Below, in pieces: positions 6,899 to 15,853 of a DNA stretch of 64,000 nt. The DNA is from Sphingomonas sp. Leaf10. Lineage in GTDB: Bacteria; Pseudomonadota; Alphaproteobacteria; Sphingomonadales; Sphingomonadaceae. The first letter of the stretch is position 1; every line of letters starts with the position of its first letter. Under the pieces are notes generated by a model. That model did no database searches and was not told the origin of the DNA. It saw only the letters and a list, made by a program, of their open reading frames with translations. The stretch spans positions 1-64,000 of the forward strand of contig NZ_LMKE01000006.1 in assembly GCF_001421245.1 (NCBI RefSeq). The letters are read 5' to 3'. A program made the position numbers and the translations under genes.

Positions 6899-8826
6899 AG
6901 CACCCGCGCCCGCACGCGCGCGCCGATCAGGCGCCCTTGCTTACGCTGGCCGGAAGCATCGGTGTGGAGGCCGTCGTACAGGTCGCGTCCCTGCCCGCCG
7001 CTGACCTCGAAGTCCGCGACGATCCCAGCTTCCGAAAAGGCGTCGATGACCGTGAAACCGTAGCGCGCCGCCATGCGTGCGATCAGCGCCCCCCAAGCCT
7101 GCAAGGTCGGACCGTCCAGTTGCGCCTGTTGCAGTGGCAGCGACACGAATTTCACCGCGTCAGGCCACTGCTGTTGCAGCCGATAAAAGCCAGCCCGCGC
7201 AGCCTCGATCGACACGGTCAGGTCCAGCGCGTTGTAAGCCTTGCCCATGGCGGTGTCGTAGTTGCCGAGCTTCGTCTGCTGGAAGCGCAAGTCGTTGATA
7301 CCCAGCGCCACGATCACGCAATCGGGGGTGAAGCTTTGCGCGAAGGCGACGTCTAGCTGATGGTGAAAGCGCTGCCATGGGACCGCACCGCTGTAATTAG
7401 CGAAAGCAGCCCCGCCCCTCGCAAAATTGTAGGCGTTGGTCGGTGACAGCATCGGCAGCGCGTAATCCGGCCAATTCTGACTCCACCCCGATCCATAGGT
7501 ATACTGCCCCGCCTCGACATTCTCGGTCGCGGTGATGCTGTCGCCGAAGATCGCGACGACCCCGATGGAGGTCTGTGCAGAACCCCCGCCAGCCTGCCGC
7601 CCCAGATTGCGGCTGCTCCACTCGACGACCGCCTCCTGATAGGGCCGGAATGCCGTCGCGACCGCGCCCGGCTCGACCTGCGTCGCCGTATAGTCGCCGG
7701 CATCGGCCTGTCGCTGGCGAGGGCTGAAGCGCATGTAGCGGGCGCCTGCGGGGACCGAGACGGTGTAGCTGGCACCTGCCGGTATCTGGCCATACGACAC
7801 CAGTGCCGGATCGGGCGCATTTACCGCGGTCGGCAGCGCCGAATAGAAGGCATACACCCGCGCAATGGCAGGGTTCGCAGCCATGCCGCTGAAGGTGATT
7901 TCGGACAGGTCACCGACGAAGATGGGCGCAGACGCAACGCTGTTCGTCTCACCGTACAAGCCGCCGTTAAATTGGATTTCGCCGCCAACGCGCGCCGTTG
8001 ACACATCGAACAGATTATACGCACCGCCGAACACTGCGTCCTTCGCGAAGGACGGCTCGGGCCGCTGGCCAGCGACTTGCCCGGCAACCGTCAGAATGCG
8101 CGGCGTGAAGGGCTGATATGCGGTCGCGGTCACCCCCGCCTCAACCTGCACATTGGCGATCGACACGGCCCCCGACTGACGTTGCTTCGGGCTGAACGCA
8201 AAGTACTTCGCGCCGTCGGGGATCGGCAGCGTCAGTGGATCGATGCTGCGGATTTGACCGTAGCTGACGAAGGTCGACTGCCCGATTGGCAGGTCATTGT
8301 AGAACGCATAGACACGGTCAATCGCCGGATTCGGCGCAAGGCCACTGATCGTGATGGCCGAGAAGTCACCGACGTAGATCGGCTGCGACGCAATGCTGTT
8401 CGCCTCGATCCCGATCCGACCGGAGAACTCGATTTCATTGCCGACCAATGCCGATCCGGCATCAAACAGGTTCTTGTCGCCAGTCACCTGCACCGCCGCG
8501 CCGAAGAACACGTCGCTGAGGGTCGTGTCCACAACCCACCCGCCGGTTTCGTAGTGATAGATGCCGTTCTTTGCCGGGGTAGCATCGTCGTATACGTGGG
8601 CCAGCGTACCGGGTCGCTGAGTGGTGTCCGCATCCAGCAACGCCTTCGTGGCGTAGAGCTTGAGGCCGGCTACTGCGCTGCCGATAGCTTGGTCGAGAAA
8701 CCGGCCGATATTACGGATTTCGGCTTTGGCTGGCTCATGCGGGCCGCTGGCCGGGACGCCTTCGACCGCATAATCGCGAAATGCGCCCGCAAACCGATCA
8801 GCGATATCACCCACGACATTCTCCAC
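6895..8826 (-). CDS. tail fibre/tail protein with C-terminal SGNH hydrolase domain
   Basis: 643 residues. The N-terminus (1-110) is helical and probably attaches to the tail. Two similar beta-rich repeats follow (about 119-241 and 270-396), both starting NLFD and sharing NPAI.RVYAFY. The C-terminal 220 residues hold SGNH esterase blocks: FGDSI (Ser 430), ARGG (470), GIND (509-512) and DGLH (618-621, catalytic Asp and His). It probably deacylates a surface polysaccharide during adsorption. ATG at 8826 is preceded by GGAGA. Confidence 0.88.
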   Translation of the reverse strand: MENVVGDIADRFAGAFRDYAVEGVPASGPHEPAKAEIRNIGRFLDQAIGSAVAGLKLYATKALLDADTTQRPGTLAHVYDDATPAKNGIYHYETGGWVVDTTLSDVFFGAAVQVTGDKNLFDAGSALVGNEIEFSGRIGIEANSIASQPIYVGDFSAITISGLAPNPAIDRVYAFYNDLPIGQSTFVSYGQIRSIDPLTLPIPDGAKYFAFSPKQRQSGAVSIANVQVEAGVTATAYQPFTPRILTVAGQVAGQRPEPSFAKDAVFGGAYNLFDVSTARVGGEIQFNGGLYGETNSVASAPIFVGDLSEITFSGMAANPAIARVYAFYSALPTAVNAPDPALVSYGQIPAGASYTVSVPAGARYMRFSPRQRQADAGDYTATQVEPGAVATAFRPYQEAVVEWSSRNLGRQAGGGSAQTSIGVVAIFGDSITATENVEAGQYTYGSGWSQNWPDYALPMLSPTNAYNFARGGAAFANYSGAVPWQRFHHQLDVAFAQSFTPDCVIVALGINDLRFQQTKLGNYDTAMGKAYNALDLTVSIEAARAGFYRLQQQWPDAVKFVSLPLQQAQLDGPTLQAWGALIARMAARYGFTVIDAFSEAGIVADFEVSGGQGRDLYDGLHTDASGQRKQGRLIGARVRARVL

Positions 8827-8879
8827 TAGCGTTGCGGGGACGCTAGGGTCGGCGGTGACGCGATCGTACCGCCGTCAAG
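8827..8879 (-). promoter_or_regulatory. late-gene leader motif, copy 1 (before SGNH fibre)
   Basis: Minus strand TTGACGGCGGTA (8878-8867), whose TGA is the stop of the upstream gene, then 41 nt to the ATG. CTAGCGTCCCC lies 21 nt after the motif. GGCGGT pairs with ACCGCC 11 nt downstream. A Shine-Dalgarno sequence (GGAGA) is present in this copy. Confidence 0.6.
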
Positions 8880-10770
8880 ACGGACGGGTGTCGACTACAG
8901 TTGACGCGGACCATTCGGACAGACGGCCGTCGCCCACCGAATAGGCGACCTGCACGTTCAGGTTCTCGACCAGCGGTACAAATTCCGTCTGGAACGACAC
9001 GCCGGGGCCGGGGTCTGCATCGGCATATTCCCGCTCGTTCCAGCTACCGCCAGTGCCGACGCGCCAGCGGGCATACCACGTCATGTCAACGCGATCGGGT
9101 CCGTTCGCAGCAATCAACACACGGGCGCCGGTTGATTGTGTACCGTCGACCGGTTCGCCGGCCGGGTCTTCGGTTTCGGGGTTCTGACCCACCGCACTGA
9201 ACACCGCCGTTGCGCTGATAATCATCGGCGTTTCCAGCGGCTCGCGAGCGATACGATCCCCGGTCGGGGCTGGGTCGCCCTCCTCGGTCGCGGGGTTCCA
9301 AGCATCGATGTTAGGGTCGGCTGCAATCCACGTTGCCGACACAGCGCCCGTTTGAAGATTGCGCGATAGCTGCGTGATCTCCGCCGGCCCGCTATAGGCC
9401 ACGAACTCGTCGTCGGTGCCGACAGCCTCGGCCAGCAGCAGGTCGATATAGCGCTCGCCGAGCATCGCATCGCCTGCACTAGTGGTCACGAAGGTCCCGC
9501 GCTTGGGCGCCATGGCCTGCGCCATGCGACGCTTTGCGAGCCGCCGCGCCTGCGAATGCGACGGCACCTGGTTGGCGAGGTCGTCCGCGCGAATTGCACC
9601 GCGCGTCAAAATATCGCCCTCATCGACCCAGCTATCGGTGTCGACCGTATTGAAGTCGTGCGCTGCCGACACGTACGTCACGCCGATTTGATTGACGGCG
9701 TTCTCGTCCTCAATCCCGTCCTCGACCGAATAGGCGGTAATGACGTCCGGGCCAATGCTGACCGTGGGCGAATAGTAACGGCCTGCACGCGGGACCAGCG
9801 CCCCGTCCTTGCGCGACGCCAGCCACCCGTCGCAGCAGCCGAGCAACGCAGCCTTCACCGCCTTGTGCTCGGACCCGTCGCCGGCATGACGGTGGCTCAG
9901 GCACGACCGATAGCGAGGCTCAGTGCCACCGTCCCGCAGCGGGACAGGAAGGTCGGCATCGTCGGCGGCTGCGGTCCAAAGGGCTAGCGTCGGCGCGAAA
10001 TGCCGCTGCCAGTCCTTGCCATCACGAACCAGCAGGTAGTGCGCGATGTGCAGCCAGACGTTCTCCGACCACTTCCACGAAAGCGGATCGGCCACCGACT
10101 GCGCCGGGTCTCGCCAGTCGAACACCGGCTGCGCACGGATCACGATCGCCAATGGAGTCTGGTTCGGCCCGCCGGACGGGAACACCTCCTGATAGTATTT
10201 CGCCTTGACCGGCTTCGACAGCATGTAGCCGGTGACAACGCCGTCGCCGCGGTGATCTTCGGTCCAGATGCCGGGCAGCTTGGCAACTAGCGGAGCGTGC
10301 GCGGTCTCTGTCGCGGCACCAAGATTTGCGCCGATCTGGATCACGTCGTTCGCGCCGTATGCGCCGTCCTCGCCGCGGGCAACGAAGCCATCCGCCAGTC
10401 GCGTGACCGGCTTATCGCCGAGATACCAGCCCTCGATTGCGTCGATGCGCCCTTCGTGGAACGCCCATGCGTCGACCGCCGTGCCGTCCTGCGCCGTCTC
10501 GTACAGAATGTACGCACCGAACAGCTTCACCCGACCATAGGCCGAATAGCGCGGCGGGCGCTCGGTCTTGATCGCGCTGCTGGTGGTCTCAGCTTTCGGG
10601 GCTTGAGGGCCAAATGCTTGATTGAGCTGGAACGTACCCAGCGAGATAAGAAGAGGGTTGCCGGTCGCCACACCGATTGCCGTTAGCGCGATACCGGAAA
10701 TGACTTGCCCCGCCTTCTTGTCGATCAGGCCGATTGGGCCGGACAGCAGGGCGCTCAGCACCTTGCTCAT
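8875..10770 (-). CDS. tail tip / host-specificity protein (J-like)
   Basis: 631 residues from ATG at 10770, which overlaps the stop of the DUF6950 gene. N-terminal hydrophobic stretch (GIALTAIGVATGNPLLISL), a long beta-rich body, and a C-terminal fibronectin-like region (WYARWRVGTGGSWNEREY). Size and position, last before the fibre gene and after the NlpC-like gene, fit the central tail-tip hub that contacts the host. Assignment rests mainly on order. Confidence 0.75.
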   Translation of the reverse strand: MSKVLSALLSGPIGLIDKKAGQVISGIALTAIGVATGNPLLISLGTFQLNQAFGPQAPKAETTSSAIKTERPPRYSAYGRVKLFGAYILYETAQDGTAVDAWAFHEGRIDAIEGWYLGDKPVTRLADGFVARGEDGAYGANDVIQIGANLGAATETAHAPLVAKLPGIWTEDHRGDGVVTGYMLSKPVKAKYYQEVFPSGGPNQTPLAIVIRAQPVFDWRDPAQSVADPLSWKWSENVWLHIAHYLLVRDGKDWQRHFAPTLALWTAAADDADLPVPLRDGGTEPRYRSCLSHRHAGDGSEHKAVKAALLGCCDGWLASRKDGALVPRAGRYYSPTVSIGPDVITAYSVEDGIEDENAVNQIGVTYVSAAHDFNTVDTDSWVDEGDILTRGAIRADDLANQVPSHSQARRLAKRRMAQAMAPKRGTFVTTSAGDAMLGERYIDLLLAEAVGTDDEFVAYSGPAEITQLSRNLQTGAVSATWIAADPNIDAWNPATEEGDPAPTGDRIAREPLETPMIISATAVFSAVGQNPETEDPAGEPVDGTQSTGARVLIAANGPDRVDMTWYARWRVGTGGSWNEREYADADPGPGVSFQTEFVPLVENLNVQVAYSVGDGRLSEWSASTVVDTRPS

Positions 10771-11156
10771 GGCCGCCAAGCCTTGAGGACGGGCGCAGGC
10801 ATAAACTCCTGCCCGCGTAAGCCCAGCGCCGCCCAGCGTTCGCCAGTATAGATCGCAGCGGCTTCGTTCAGGCCGCAAATGGTCGGGCGCTGGATGATGC
10901 CGACACATCCGGGCGTGAGGCCAGCAGTCTCGGGCGCACCCACCAGAGCCATGCCATCGGTCCACAACTGCACCAGCCCACCGCGCCGGACGATCAGCGC
11001 GATGGCCTGCCGTTCAGTGGCGTAGTCGAGACCCAGCGCCGTGATCGGGTTCTGCCGGCCGCATAGCTCGACCCAGCGCGCGACCCAGCGGCAACAGTCG
11101 AGATGCACCCAGTCCCATGCCGGACGCGGGGCCGCGAGATACTCGGCGACCCTCAT
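10767..11156 (-). CDS. DUF6950 family tail-tip protein (NlpC/P60-like)
   Basis: 129 residues. Contains WVHLDCCRWVARWV with a Cys in the place of an NlpC-type nucleophile, then ATERQAIALIVRRGGLVQLW and PGCVGII, the pattern I associate with DUF6950. Proteins here usually trim peptidoglycan or help assemble the tail tip. It overlaps both neighbours by 4 nt. Confidence 0.75.
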   Translation of the reverse strand: MRVAEYLAAPRPAWDWVHLDCCRWVARWVELCGRQNPITALGLDYATERQAIALIVRRGGLVQLWTDGMALVGAPETAGLTPGCVGIIQRPTICGLNEAAAIYTGERWAALGLRGQEFMPAPVLKAWRP

Positions 11157-11695
11157 CCGTTCGGACCGAAATCGCGTGAGGTGCCGGAATTTATACCGGA
11201 CACGCGGTCAAAGATGCGATCGGTTGGCGAGCGACGACGCTGCTCTGCGTCCGTCCAATACGCGTTGCTCGTTCTAGACCGCCCGGTATCCTCCGACCCC
11301 ATCGACAGCGTAATGGACCGTTGCCCTTCCGGCCGATCAATGCCTAGCTTGTCGGCTCGGTAGCGCGCCTGCCACTCGACGTCGACGATCTGCCAGAGGT
11401 CGTCGAACGTCACGACGCCGATATCGACCGCCGCACCCTTGATGTCGTCCGCGTCTTGCAAAGCCAGCTTGACGGTCGCAGCCGTTACGCCGCTGACGTT
11501 GATATCGATCCGATCCGCCCGCCCGTTAATAAGCTGCTCAAGCTCGTCGAGGCCGGAAAGCAGCTCGCCCCCGCCTAGATATCGCGCGCCGTCTTCCGTC
11601 TCGACGTCATCCGCCGGCAGCAGCAGGTCGCCAGAGCCAGACCACAGGCGTGCAGGCGGGTCGGTTGCGATGCGGACGATCAGGTTACGGTTCAC
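11153..11695 (-). CDS. tail-tip-associated protein, unknown family
   Basis: 180 residues. Contains PARLWSGSGDLLLP and ARYLGGGELLSGLDELEQLI, then a beta-rich part and a short Arg-rich tail. It lies between two tail-tip genes with 4-nt overlaps, so it is probably a tail-tip or baseplate component. The domain could not be named with confidence. Confidence 0.65.
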   Translation of the reverse strand: MNRNLIVRIATDPPARLWSGSGDLLLPADDVETEDGARYLGGGELLSGLDELEQLINGRADRIDINVSGVTAATVKLALQDADDIKGAAVDIGVVTFDDLWQIVDVEWQARYRADKLGIDRPEGQRSITLSMGSEDTGRSRTSNAYWTDAEQRRRSPTDRIFDRVSGINSGTSRDFGPNG

Positions 11696-12414
11696 GGCGT
11701 CACCACCGGGGGCCGCATATCCTCCTGAAAGCTGATCGAACCGGACGAGAAGACGCCCAGCGACAGCGCATTGGCGGGCTGCGAGGTGCGCCGCATCCGG
11801 CAGCGGACGTTATCGAAGTCCAGTTCGTCGCCCGCTGCAATGCCACCACGGATCGGAGGCTGGAACGTCACCCGATAGCCGCCGCCGATTGGCTCGACGC
11901 TGTAGATCTCGTAGGCGCGCTCGCCCCATGCCGGATGGACGTGCGTGAACTTCTCACCGCCGATCAGGCCACGACCAGCAGCCAGGGATATGTCGAGCAC
12001 AGTCGCACGGTTGCCGCCCGCCTGTCCGTTGACGACGGCCAGCACCCGCCCACTGGCACCCGAGCCGCGGTACAAACTGTCGTCGCTGAATGGGGTGTCG
12101 TCGCTGTGAGGCACCGACTGGCTGCCCGTGACAGGCTGGTGGAGCGCGTCGCAGAATTGCACGATCACCGCCACCGATCCGCCCAGCATCCCGGCGTTGA
12201 GTGCGCGCCATGCCAGCGTCTCGGCCCGACCTGCGTCATCACGATCGCCAAAGTCAGCCCCGGTGAAGTCAGCGCGCCATGTCCCGCCGCCGTCGTTGCG
12301 GATCACATCCTCATAGCCGGACAGCGAGACCCCGCCCGATATGGTCGAGCCGTCCACGCGAATGTCCTGGTCAGCGAAATTGAACTGACATGGGTGGAAT
12401 ACGCGTAGCGCCAT
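11692..12414 (-). CDS. tail protein, unknown
   Basis: 240 residues starting MALRVFHPCQFNFADQDIRV. Beta-rich, no signal peptide or catalytic motif. First gene after the tape measure and first of a tail-tip operon that carries its own leader motif. The ATG at 12414 has no Shine-Dalgarno sequence, suggesting leaderless translation. Confidence 0.7.
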   Translation of the reverse strand: MALRVFHPCQFNFADQDIRVDGSTISGGVSLSGYEDVIRNDGGGTWRADFTGADFGDRDDAGRAETLAWRALNAGMLGGSVAVIVQFCDALHQPVTGSQSVPHSDDTPFSDDSLYRGSGASGRVLAVVNGQAGGNRATVLDISLAAGRGLIGGEKFTHVHPAWGERAYEIYSVEPIGGGYRVTFQPPIRGGIAAGDELDFDNVRCRMRRTSQPANALSLGVFSSGSISFQEDMRPPVVTP

Positions 12415-12458
12415 GCGGGGACGCTATGGATGGGGCGGGCTGGCGATTACCGCCGTTA
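12415..12458 (-). promoter_or_regulatory. late-gene leader motif, copy 2 (before tail-tip operon)
   Basis: GTAACGGCGGTAAT at about 12459-12446, whose TAA is the tape-measure stop codon. It is followed by CATAGC 19 nt later and by the ATG exactly 34 nt after GGCGGTA. GGCG-GTAAT-CGCC can form a small hairpin. No Shine-Dalgarno between motif and ATG. Confidence 0.65.
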
Positions 12459-14741
12459 CGCCTTCAGCGACCCGCGTCGAGCCTCTGCGGCCGGGGTGTC
12501 ACGGATCGCCGATTGATAGCTGGTCGCGCCTGCCCGCGCGGCTTGGCCGTCGACATATTCGCGAATGCCAGCCACGAAGTCAGGCAGCAGCAGGCCACCG
12601 CGCGCGTCGAGACTGAAGTGCTGGTGCACCACCGTTTGCGCTGGGCGGGCGCTTGCCTTTGCCTGACCCAGCGGGATCACGGTGCCACCCTGACTGCCCA
12701 TGCGCAGGAGTTCGACACCGCCGCGGTTCTCGTTGACGCGCACCGTCTGGCCAGGGGCCACGTAGCCGCCGGATGCTCGGCCGAAAAGGGACCCGATGGA
12801 GAAACCGCCACCGCCGCCAAGACCTCCGCCAAGCGCCTCCAGCAACGGCTTGATGATCGTCTGCTGCACAGCGATGCGGATTAGGTCCGATATGATACTG
12901 TTCGCGACGTTCTTGAACACGTCACCCAGCGATTTGCCGTTGGCGATAGCGTCGGTCAGCCCATCGTTCAGGTCGCGGAGCGCGTCGACGCCGATATCTT
13001 CGAAGGCTGTGCCTAGATCGGCCCCGGTTGCGTCGATCTGCCGCTTTGCCTGTGCCACCGGCCCTTCATAGCGGCGTTCGACGCCTGCATTCTCAGCAGC
13101 CTGCAATCCCTGTAGCTGGCGCAGGCGAGCCTCGGCGATGCGACGCTGCGCGTCTGACGCGGTTTGGCTGGTCGCGACTGCTTCAAGTTCGGCACGCTCC
13201 TGCTGATAAGCTAGGTCGATCAGGCGAAGATCGATCGCGCGGCGTTCGGCGCGAGTGTCGACAAGCTGGCTCTGCAACCGGAGCATATCGCTCTCGGTTC
13301 GGATCGCGGCACCGGACGCGGCCAGCGCTTCGCGCGCCTGCGCTTCCTGAAGGTTAGTCGTGACGTTGATGTTGCGCATGCCAGCCACCTGTCGGGCAAG
13401 CAGGCGAAGGCGCTCAGCCTCGACGGCGGTGTAGCGCTTTGCCGATTCGTCAGCATCAATACCCTCAAGCCGACGACGCAGGTCGCTGGCGATCTGCTCG
13501 CGTTCCGCTGCCGCCAGTTCCTCGGCGTTGACCGCCTGTTCGCGCTTGGCAGATGCGATCTGGCTGTTCAGCTGCTCCAGTTCGTTGTTGAACGCCTCGT
13601 CATTGCGAACCTGCCGGACGCGCTCGGCTTCGGCGCGGCGAGCGAGCGTCGCAGCAGACGGCCCCTTAGGCCCCTTCTTGTTGGTATCGCGGATTGCCTG
13701 CTGCTCGGCGTCAAGCGTCCGGTTCTGCTGTGCGACGCCTTGGGTGTACCGGCGATCAGCCGTAGCCTGAGCCGCTTTCTTGGCTTCGCCACTCAGCAAG
13801 GATGCCGCGCCAGACGCCAGTTTATATTCCAGCGCCAGCTTTGCCACGGCGCGTTCGTGGCGCTGAACCGCAGCAGCGTTCTTGTCACTCGCAGCGGCGG
13901 CATCTTGTTGCAACAGCGGAATGCGAGCGTTGATAACGGCGTTCTCTGCATTGGCGACGGCCTGATTCGCTCTCGCCAACGCCTCTTTGGCCGCTGCCTC
14001 GCGTTTCGCTGTAGCTTCGACCGCGCCGGCGATGTTGCCGCCGGGGCCAAGGGCAACTTGGGTACGCGCATCCTTCGCAGCCGCCGCCGCGATAGCTGCC
14101 GTGCTCGCTGCGCCCTTCAGCTTCTGGATCGTAAGCTGTCGTTGACCCTCAGCCGCCGCCAAGGTTGCCTGCGCCTGCTCGCGCAAAGTGCGGTTCTGCT
14201 CCTGCAACTCCTTACTCAGCTTGGCACTTGCGATAGCCGCACCTTCGAGGCTCAGCTTGAAGATGTCCTGCGCCAGCGCCGAATTGCGTGCCTTCTCTGC
14301 ATTCGCCTTCAGCTTCTCGACCAAGTCATCAACGCTCTCGCCGGCCTTGAACGCCTCAACCGCCAGCACGCCCAGCACGGAGCCGGCCGCGAGCACAGCG
14401 GCACCGAACGGCCCGGTGAAGTACGCAGCGACTTGCCCGGCCTTCCCGCCCATATCGGTCAGCGCTTCAGCGACCTGCGGCGCCTGCTGCGCAATCACAA
14501 CGAACGGTGACGACCCCGAAGACAGCGATGCGCCGACGTCGGCAAACTGCCTGCCGAGGTTGCGCGTGCCGTTCGCCATCTGGCCGGCCGATCGCACAAC
14601 CTGCTGTTCACCGCGAGAGGTGGCGGCGATGACGCGCGACATGGCCTGTTCGGTCGTCGTCGCCGCGCCTGCGATCTGGGAATTGAACGCTTCGGTCTTC
14701 GCGATCAGTTCGACCGATACGGAGCCAGCACTTTCAGCCAT
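12456..14741 (-). CDS. tail tape measure protein
   Basis: 761 residues, the longest late helical protein. It begins MAESAGSVSVELIAKTEAFN, has a hydrophobic segment (GPFGAAVLAAGSVLGVLAV) near residue 115, then long Ala/Arg/Glu-rich coiled coils, and ends with a Gly-rich region (GGGLGGGGGFSIGSLFG). It sets tail length and is ejected with the DNA. Position after the frameshifted chaperone is canonical. Its stop codon is part of leader motif copy 2. Confidence 0.92.
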   Translation of the reverse strand: MAESAGSVSVELIAKTEAFNSQIAGAATTTEQAMSRVIAATSRGEQQVVRSAGQMANGTRNLGRQFADVGASLSSGSSPFVVIAQQAPQVAEALTDMGGKAGQVAAYFTGPFGAAVLAAGSVLGVLAVEAFKAGESVDDLVEKLKANAEKARNSALAQDIFKLSLEGAAIASAKLSKELQEQNRTLREQAQATLAAAEGQRQLTIQKLKGAASTAAIAAAAAKDARTQVALGPGGNIAGAVEATAKREAAAKEALARANQAVANAENAVINARIPLLQQDAAAASDKNAAAVQRHERAVAKLALEYKLASGAASLLSGEAKKAAQATADRRYTQGVAQQNRTLDAEQQAIRDTNKKGPKGPSAATLARRAEAERVRQVRNDEAFNNELEQLNSQIASAKREQAVNAEELAAAEREQIASDLRRRLEGIDADESAKRYTAVEAERLRLLARQVAGMRNINVTTNLQEAQAREALAASGAAIRTESDMLRLQSQLVDTRAERRAIDLRLIDLAYQQERAELEAVATSQTASDAQRRIAEARLRQLQGLQAAENAGVERRYEGPVAQAKRQIDATGADLGTAFEDIGVDALRDLNDGLTDAIANGKSLGDVFKNVANSIISDLIRIAVQQTIIKPLLEALGGGLGGGGGFSIGSLFGRASGGYVAPGQTVRVNENRGGVELLRMGSQGGTVIPLGQAKASARPAQTVVHQHFSLDARGGLLLPDFVAGIREYVDGQAARAGATSYQSAIRDTPAAEARRGSLKA

Positions 14742-15345
14742 CAGTGCGCCTCCATCAGCTTCCGCAGCCGCGGAGCGTCAGCCGGCGGCTTCTCGGTCGA
14801 TTGCGCCTCATTCCACTTGGCAAGGCGCGCGGTGTATTCCCACCATGTCAGCGACCGCCAATCGGCACCGAAGACACGGCAATTATCGATGACCTGAGCG
14901 AAGTCGATCAGTTCATCCCGTTTGCCGGCTCGCTCGCCGGCTCGGCTTTTTTTGGCGGATCGTACCCTTCGATACGGGCGGCGAGGATGGCAGCGGCGAG
15001 GTCCCACGCGCGGCGCAGCGGCGCATCATGCAGGTAATGCTTCACCAGCTTGCCAGCGCGGATTTCGTCGACCTCGACCCGTCTGCCGTCGACTTCACCA
15101 CGTCCGCCGCCGATCAGTCCAAGCCGGACGACTTCGAACAGGTCCAGCGGATCGGCTTCACCTTCCAGCGGCGCGCCAACCTCGCTGCCGTCCGGCAAAA
15201 CGTACCGGCCCTTGAGCGTCCGCGCGAAGATGGCGAACAGGCTTGCGCCCCGCTTCTCCTGCAACTCCGCGATCTGTGGCAGCTTCAGATCGAACAGGTA
15301 ATCGCCGTCCGCGAACTCCAATTCGATCGCGGTGGCTGGCGTCAC
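14741..15345 (-). CDS. tail assembly chaperone, -1 frameshift fusion (G-T type)
   Basis: Reading from 15345 and slipping back one base at A AAA AAA (14953-14947) joins the upstream chaperone to a second frame ending at 14741, whose part includes FGADWRSLTWWEYTARLAKW. This mirrors lambda gpG/gpGT, where a small fraction of ribosomes shift to make the long form that binds the tape measure. The second frame has no good start of its own and stops one base before the tape measure ATG region. Inference from slippery site, order and frame. Confidence 0.8.
14908..15345 (-). CDS. tail assembly chaperone, short form (GTA gp10-like)
   Basis: 145 residues, MTPATAIELEFADGDYLFDL.., ending ..PPKKAEPASEPANGMN. 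The N-terminal domain resembles the tail chaperone family of gene transfer agents. It is the in-frame product of the frameshifting pair and overlaps the major tail protein gene by 4 nt. Confidence 0.8.
   Translation of the reverse strand: MTPATAIELEFADGDYLFDLKLPQIAELQEKRGASLFAIFARTLKGRYVLPDGSEVGAPLEGEADPLDLFEVVRLGLIGGGRGEVDGRRVEVDEIRAGKLVKHYLHDAPLRRAWDLAAAILAARIEGYDPPKKAEPASEPANGMN
14947..14953 (-). other. programmed -1 frameshift site (A AAA AAA)
   Basis: Seven consecutive A on the coding strand, positioned in frame as (CC)A AAA AAA GCC. A -1 slip keeps both Lys codons paired and continues as AGC CGA GCC into the second chaperone frame. Confidence 0.8.
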
Positions 15346-15785
15346 GCGACCGGCGTCCAGACAAGCTCGTCTTCGCCAGCGATCGTCACTTCCATCGTGG
15401 CTTCGTTCGGCGACAGCGACATGTTGCGCGCGGTCATGACGCCAGCTCCCTTGAAGGTGCCGAGCACGTCGCCTTCATCAGTGCCGTCGTACTTGATTGC
15501 GACCAGTTCATAGTTACGGCGGATGCCAAGAACAGCCTTCAGCGCGGCGATCTGGTCGACGTTCGTCACGCCGCTGCCAGTGACGTCCCACTGCTGGCCG
15601 GTGACACGGACAGCACGGCGCGGGATCATGCCCGGCTTGGCGCAGTCCCGGCGAAAGCGGTCGGACGACTGCACGGTTTCATTGATCGTGGCGTTCTCGA
15701 CGCCGCAGATGTTCGCGAAGACCTCCGGGGACGCACCGTTCCCCAGCTTCACGATCACGGCATCGATTTCGGTGGGATAGCTCAT
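15342..15785 (-). CDS. major tail protein
   Basis: 147 residues starting MSYPTEIDAVIVKLGNGASP, with ENATINETVQSSDRFRRDC and TGSGVTNVDQIAALKAVLG, as in tail tube proteins of the gene-transfer-agent/TP901-1 type. Small beta-rich protein placed directly before the tail chaperone. The ATG at 15785 is preceded by GGAGA, and the gene has its own leader motif. Confidence 0.85.
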   Translation of the reverse strand: MSYPTEIDAVIVKLGNGASPEVFANICGVENATINETVQSSDRFRRDCAKPGMIPRRAVRVTGQQWDVTGSGVTNVDQIAALKAVLGIRRNYELVAIKYDGTDEGDVLGTFKGAGVMTARNMSLSPNEATMEVTIAGEDELVWTPVA

Positions 15786-15846
15786 TGCGTTCTCCGGCGT
15801 TTGCGGAGACGCTAGGAACTGGCGGTAGGGGTGTTACCGCCGTTAG
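15786..15846 (-). promoter_or_regulatory. late-gene leader motif, copy 3 (before major tail protein)
   Basis: CTAACGGCGGTA at 15846-15835, followed by a perfect 7-bp inverted repeat (GGCGGTA, 7-nt loop, TACCGCC; 15821-15841), then TAGCG and a GGAGA ribosome site. 50 nt separate motif and ATG, longer than in other copies. Confidence 0.65.
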
Positions 15847-15853
15847 CGGCTGC

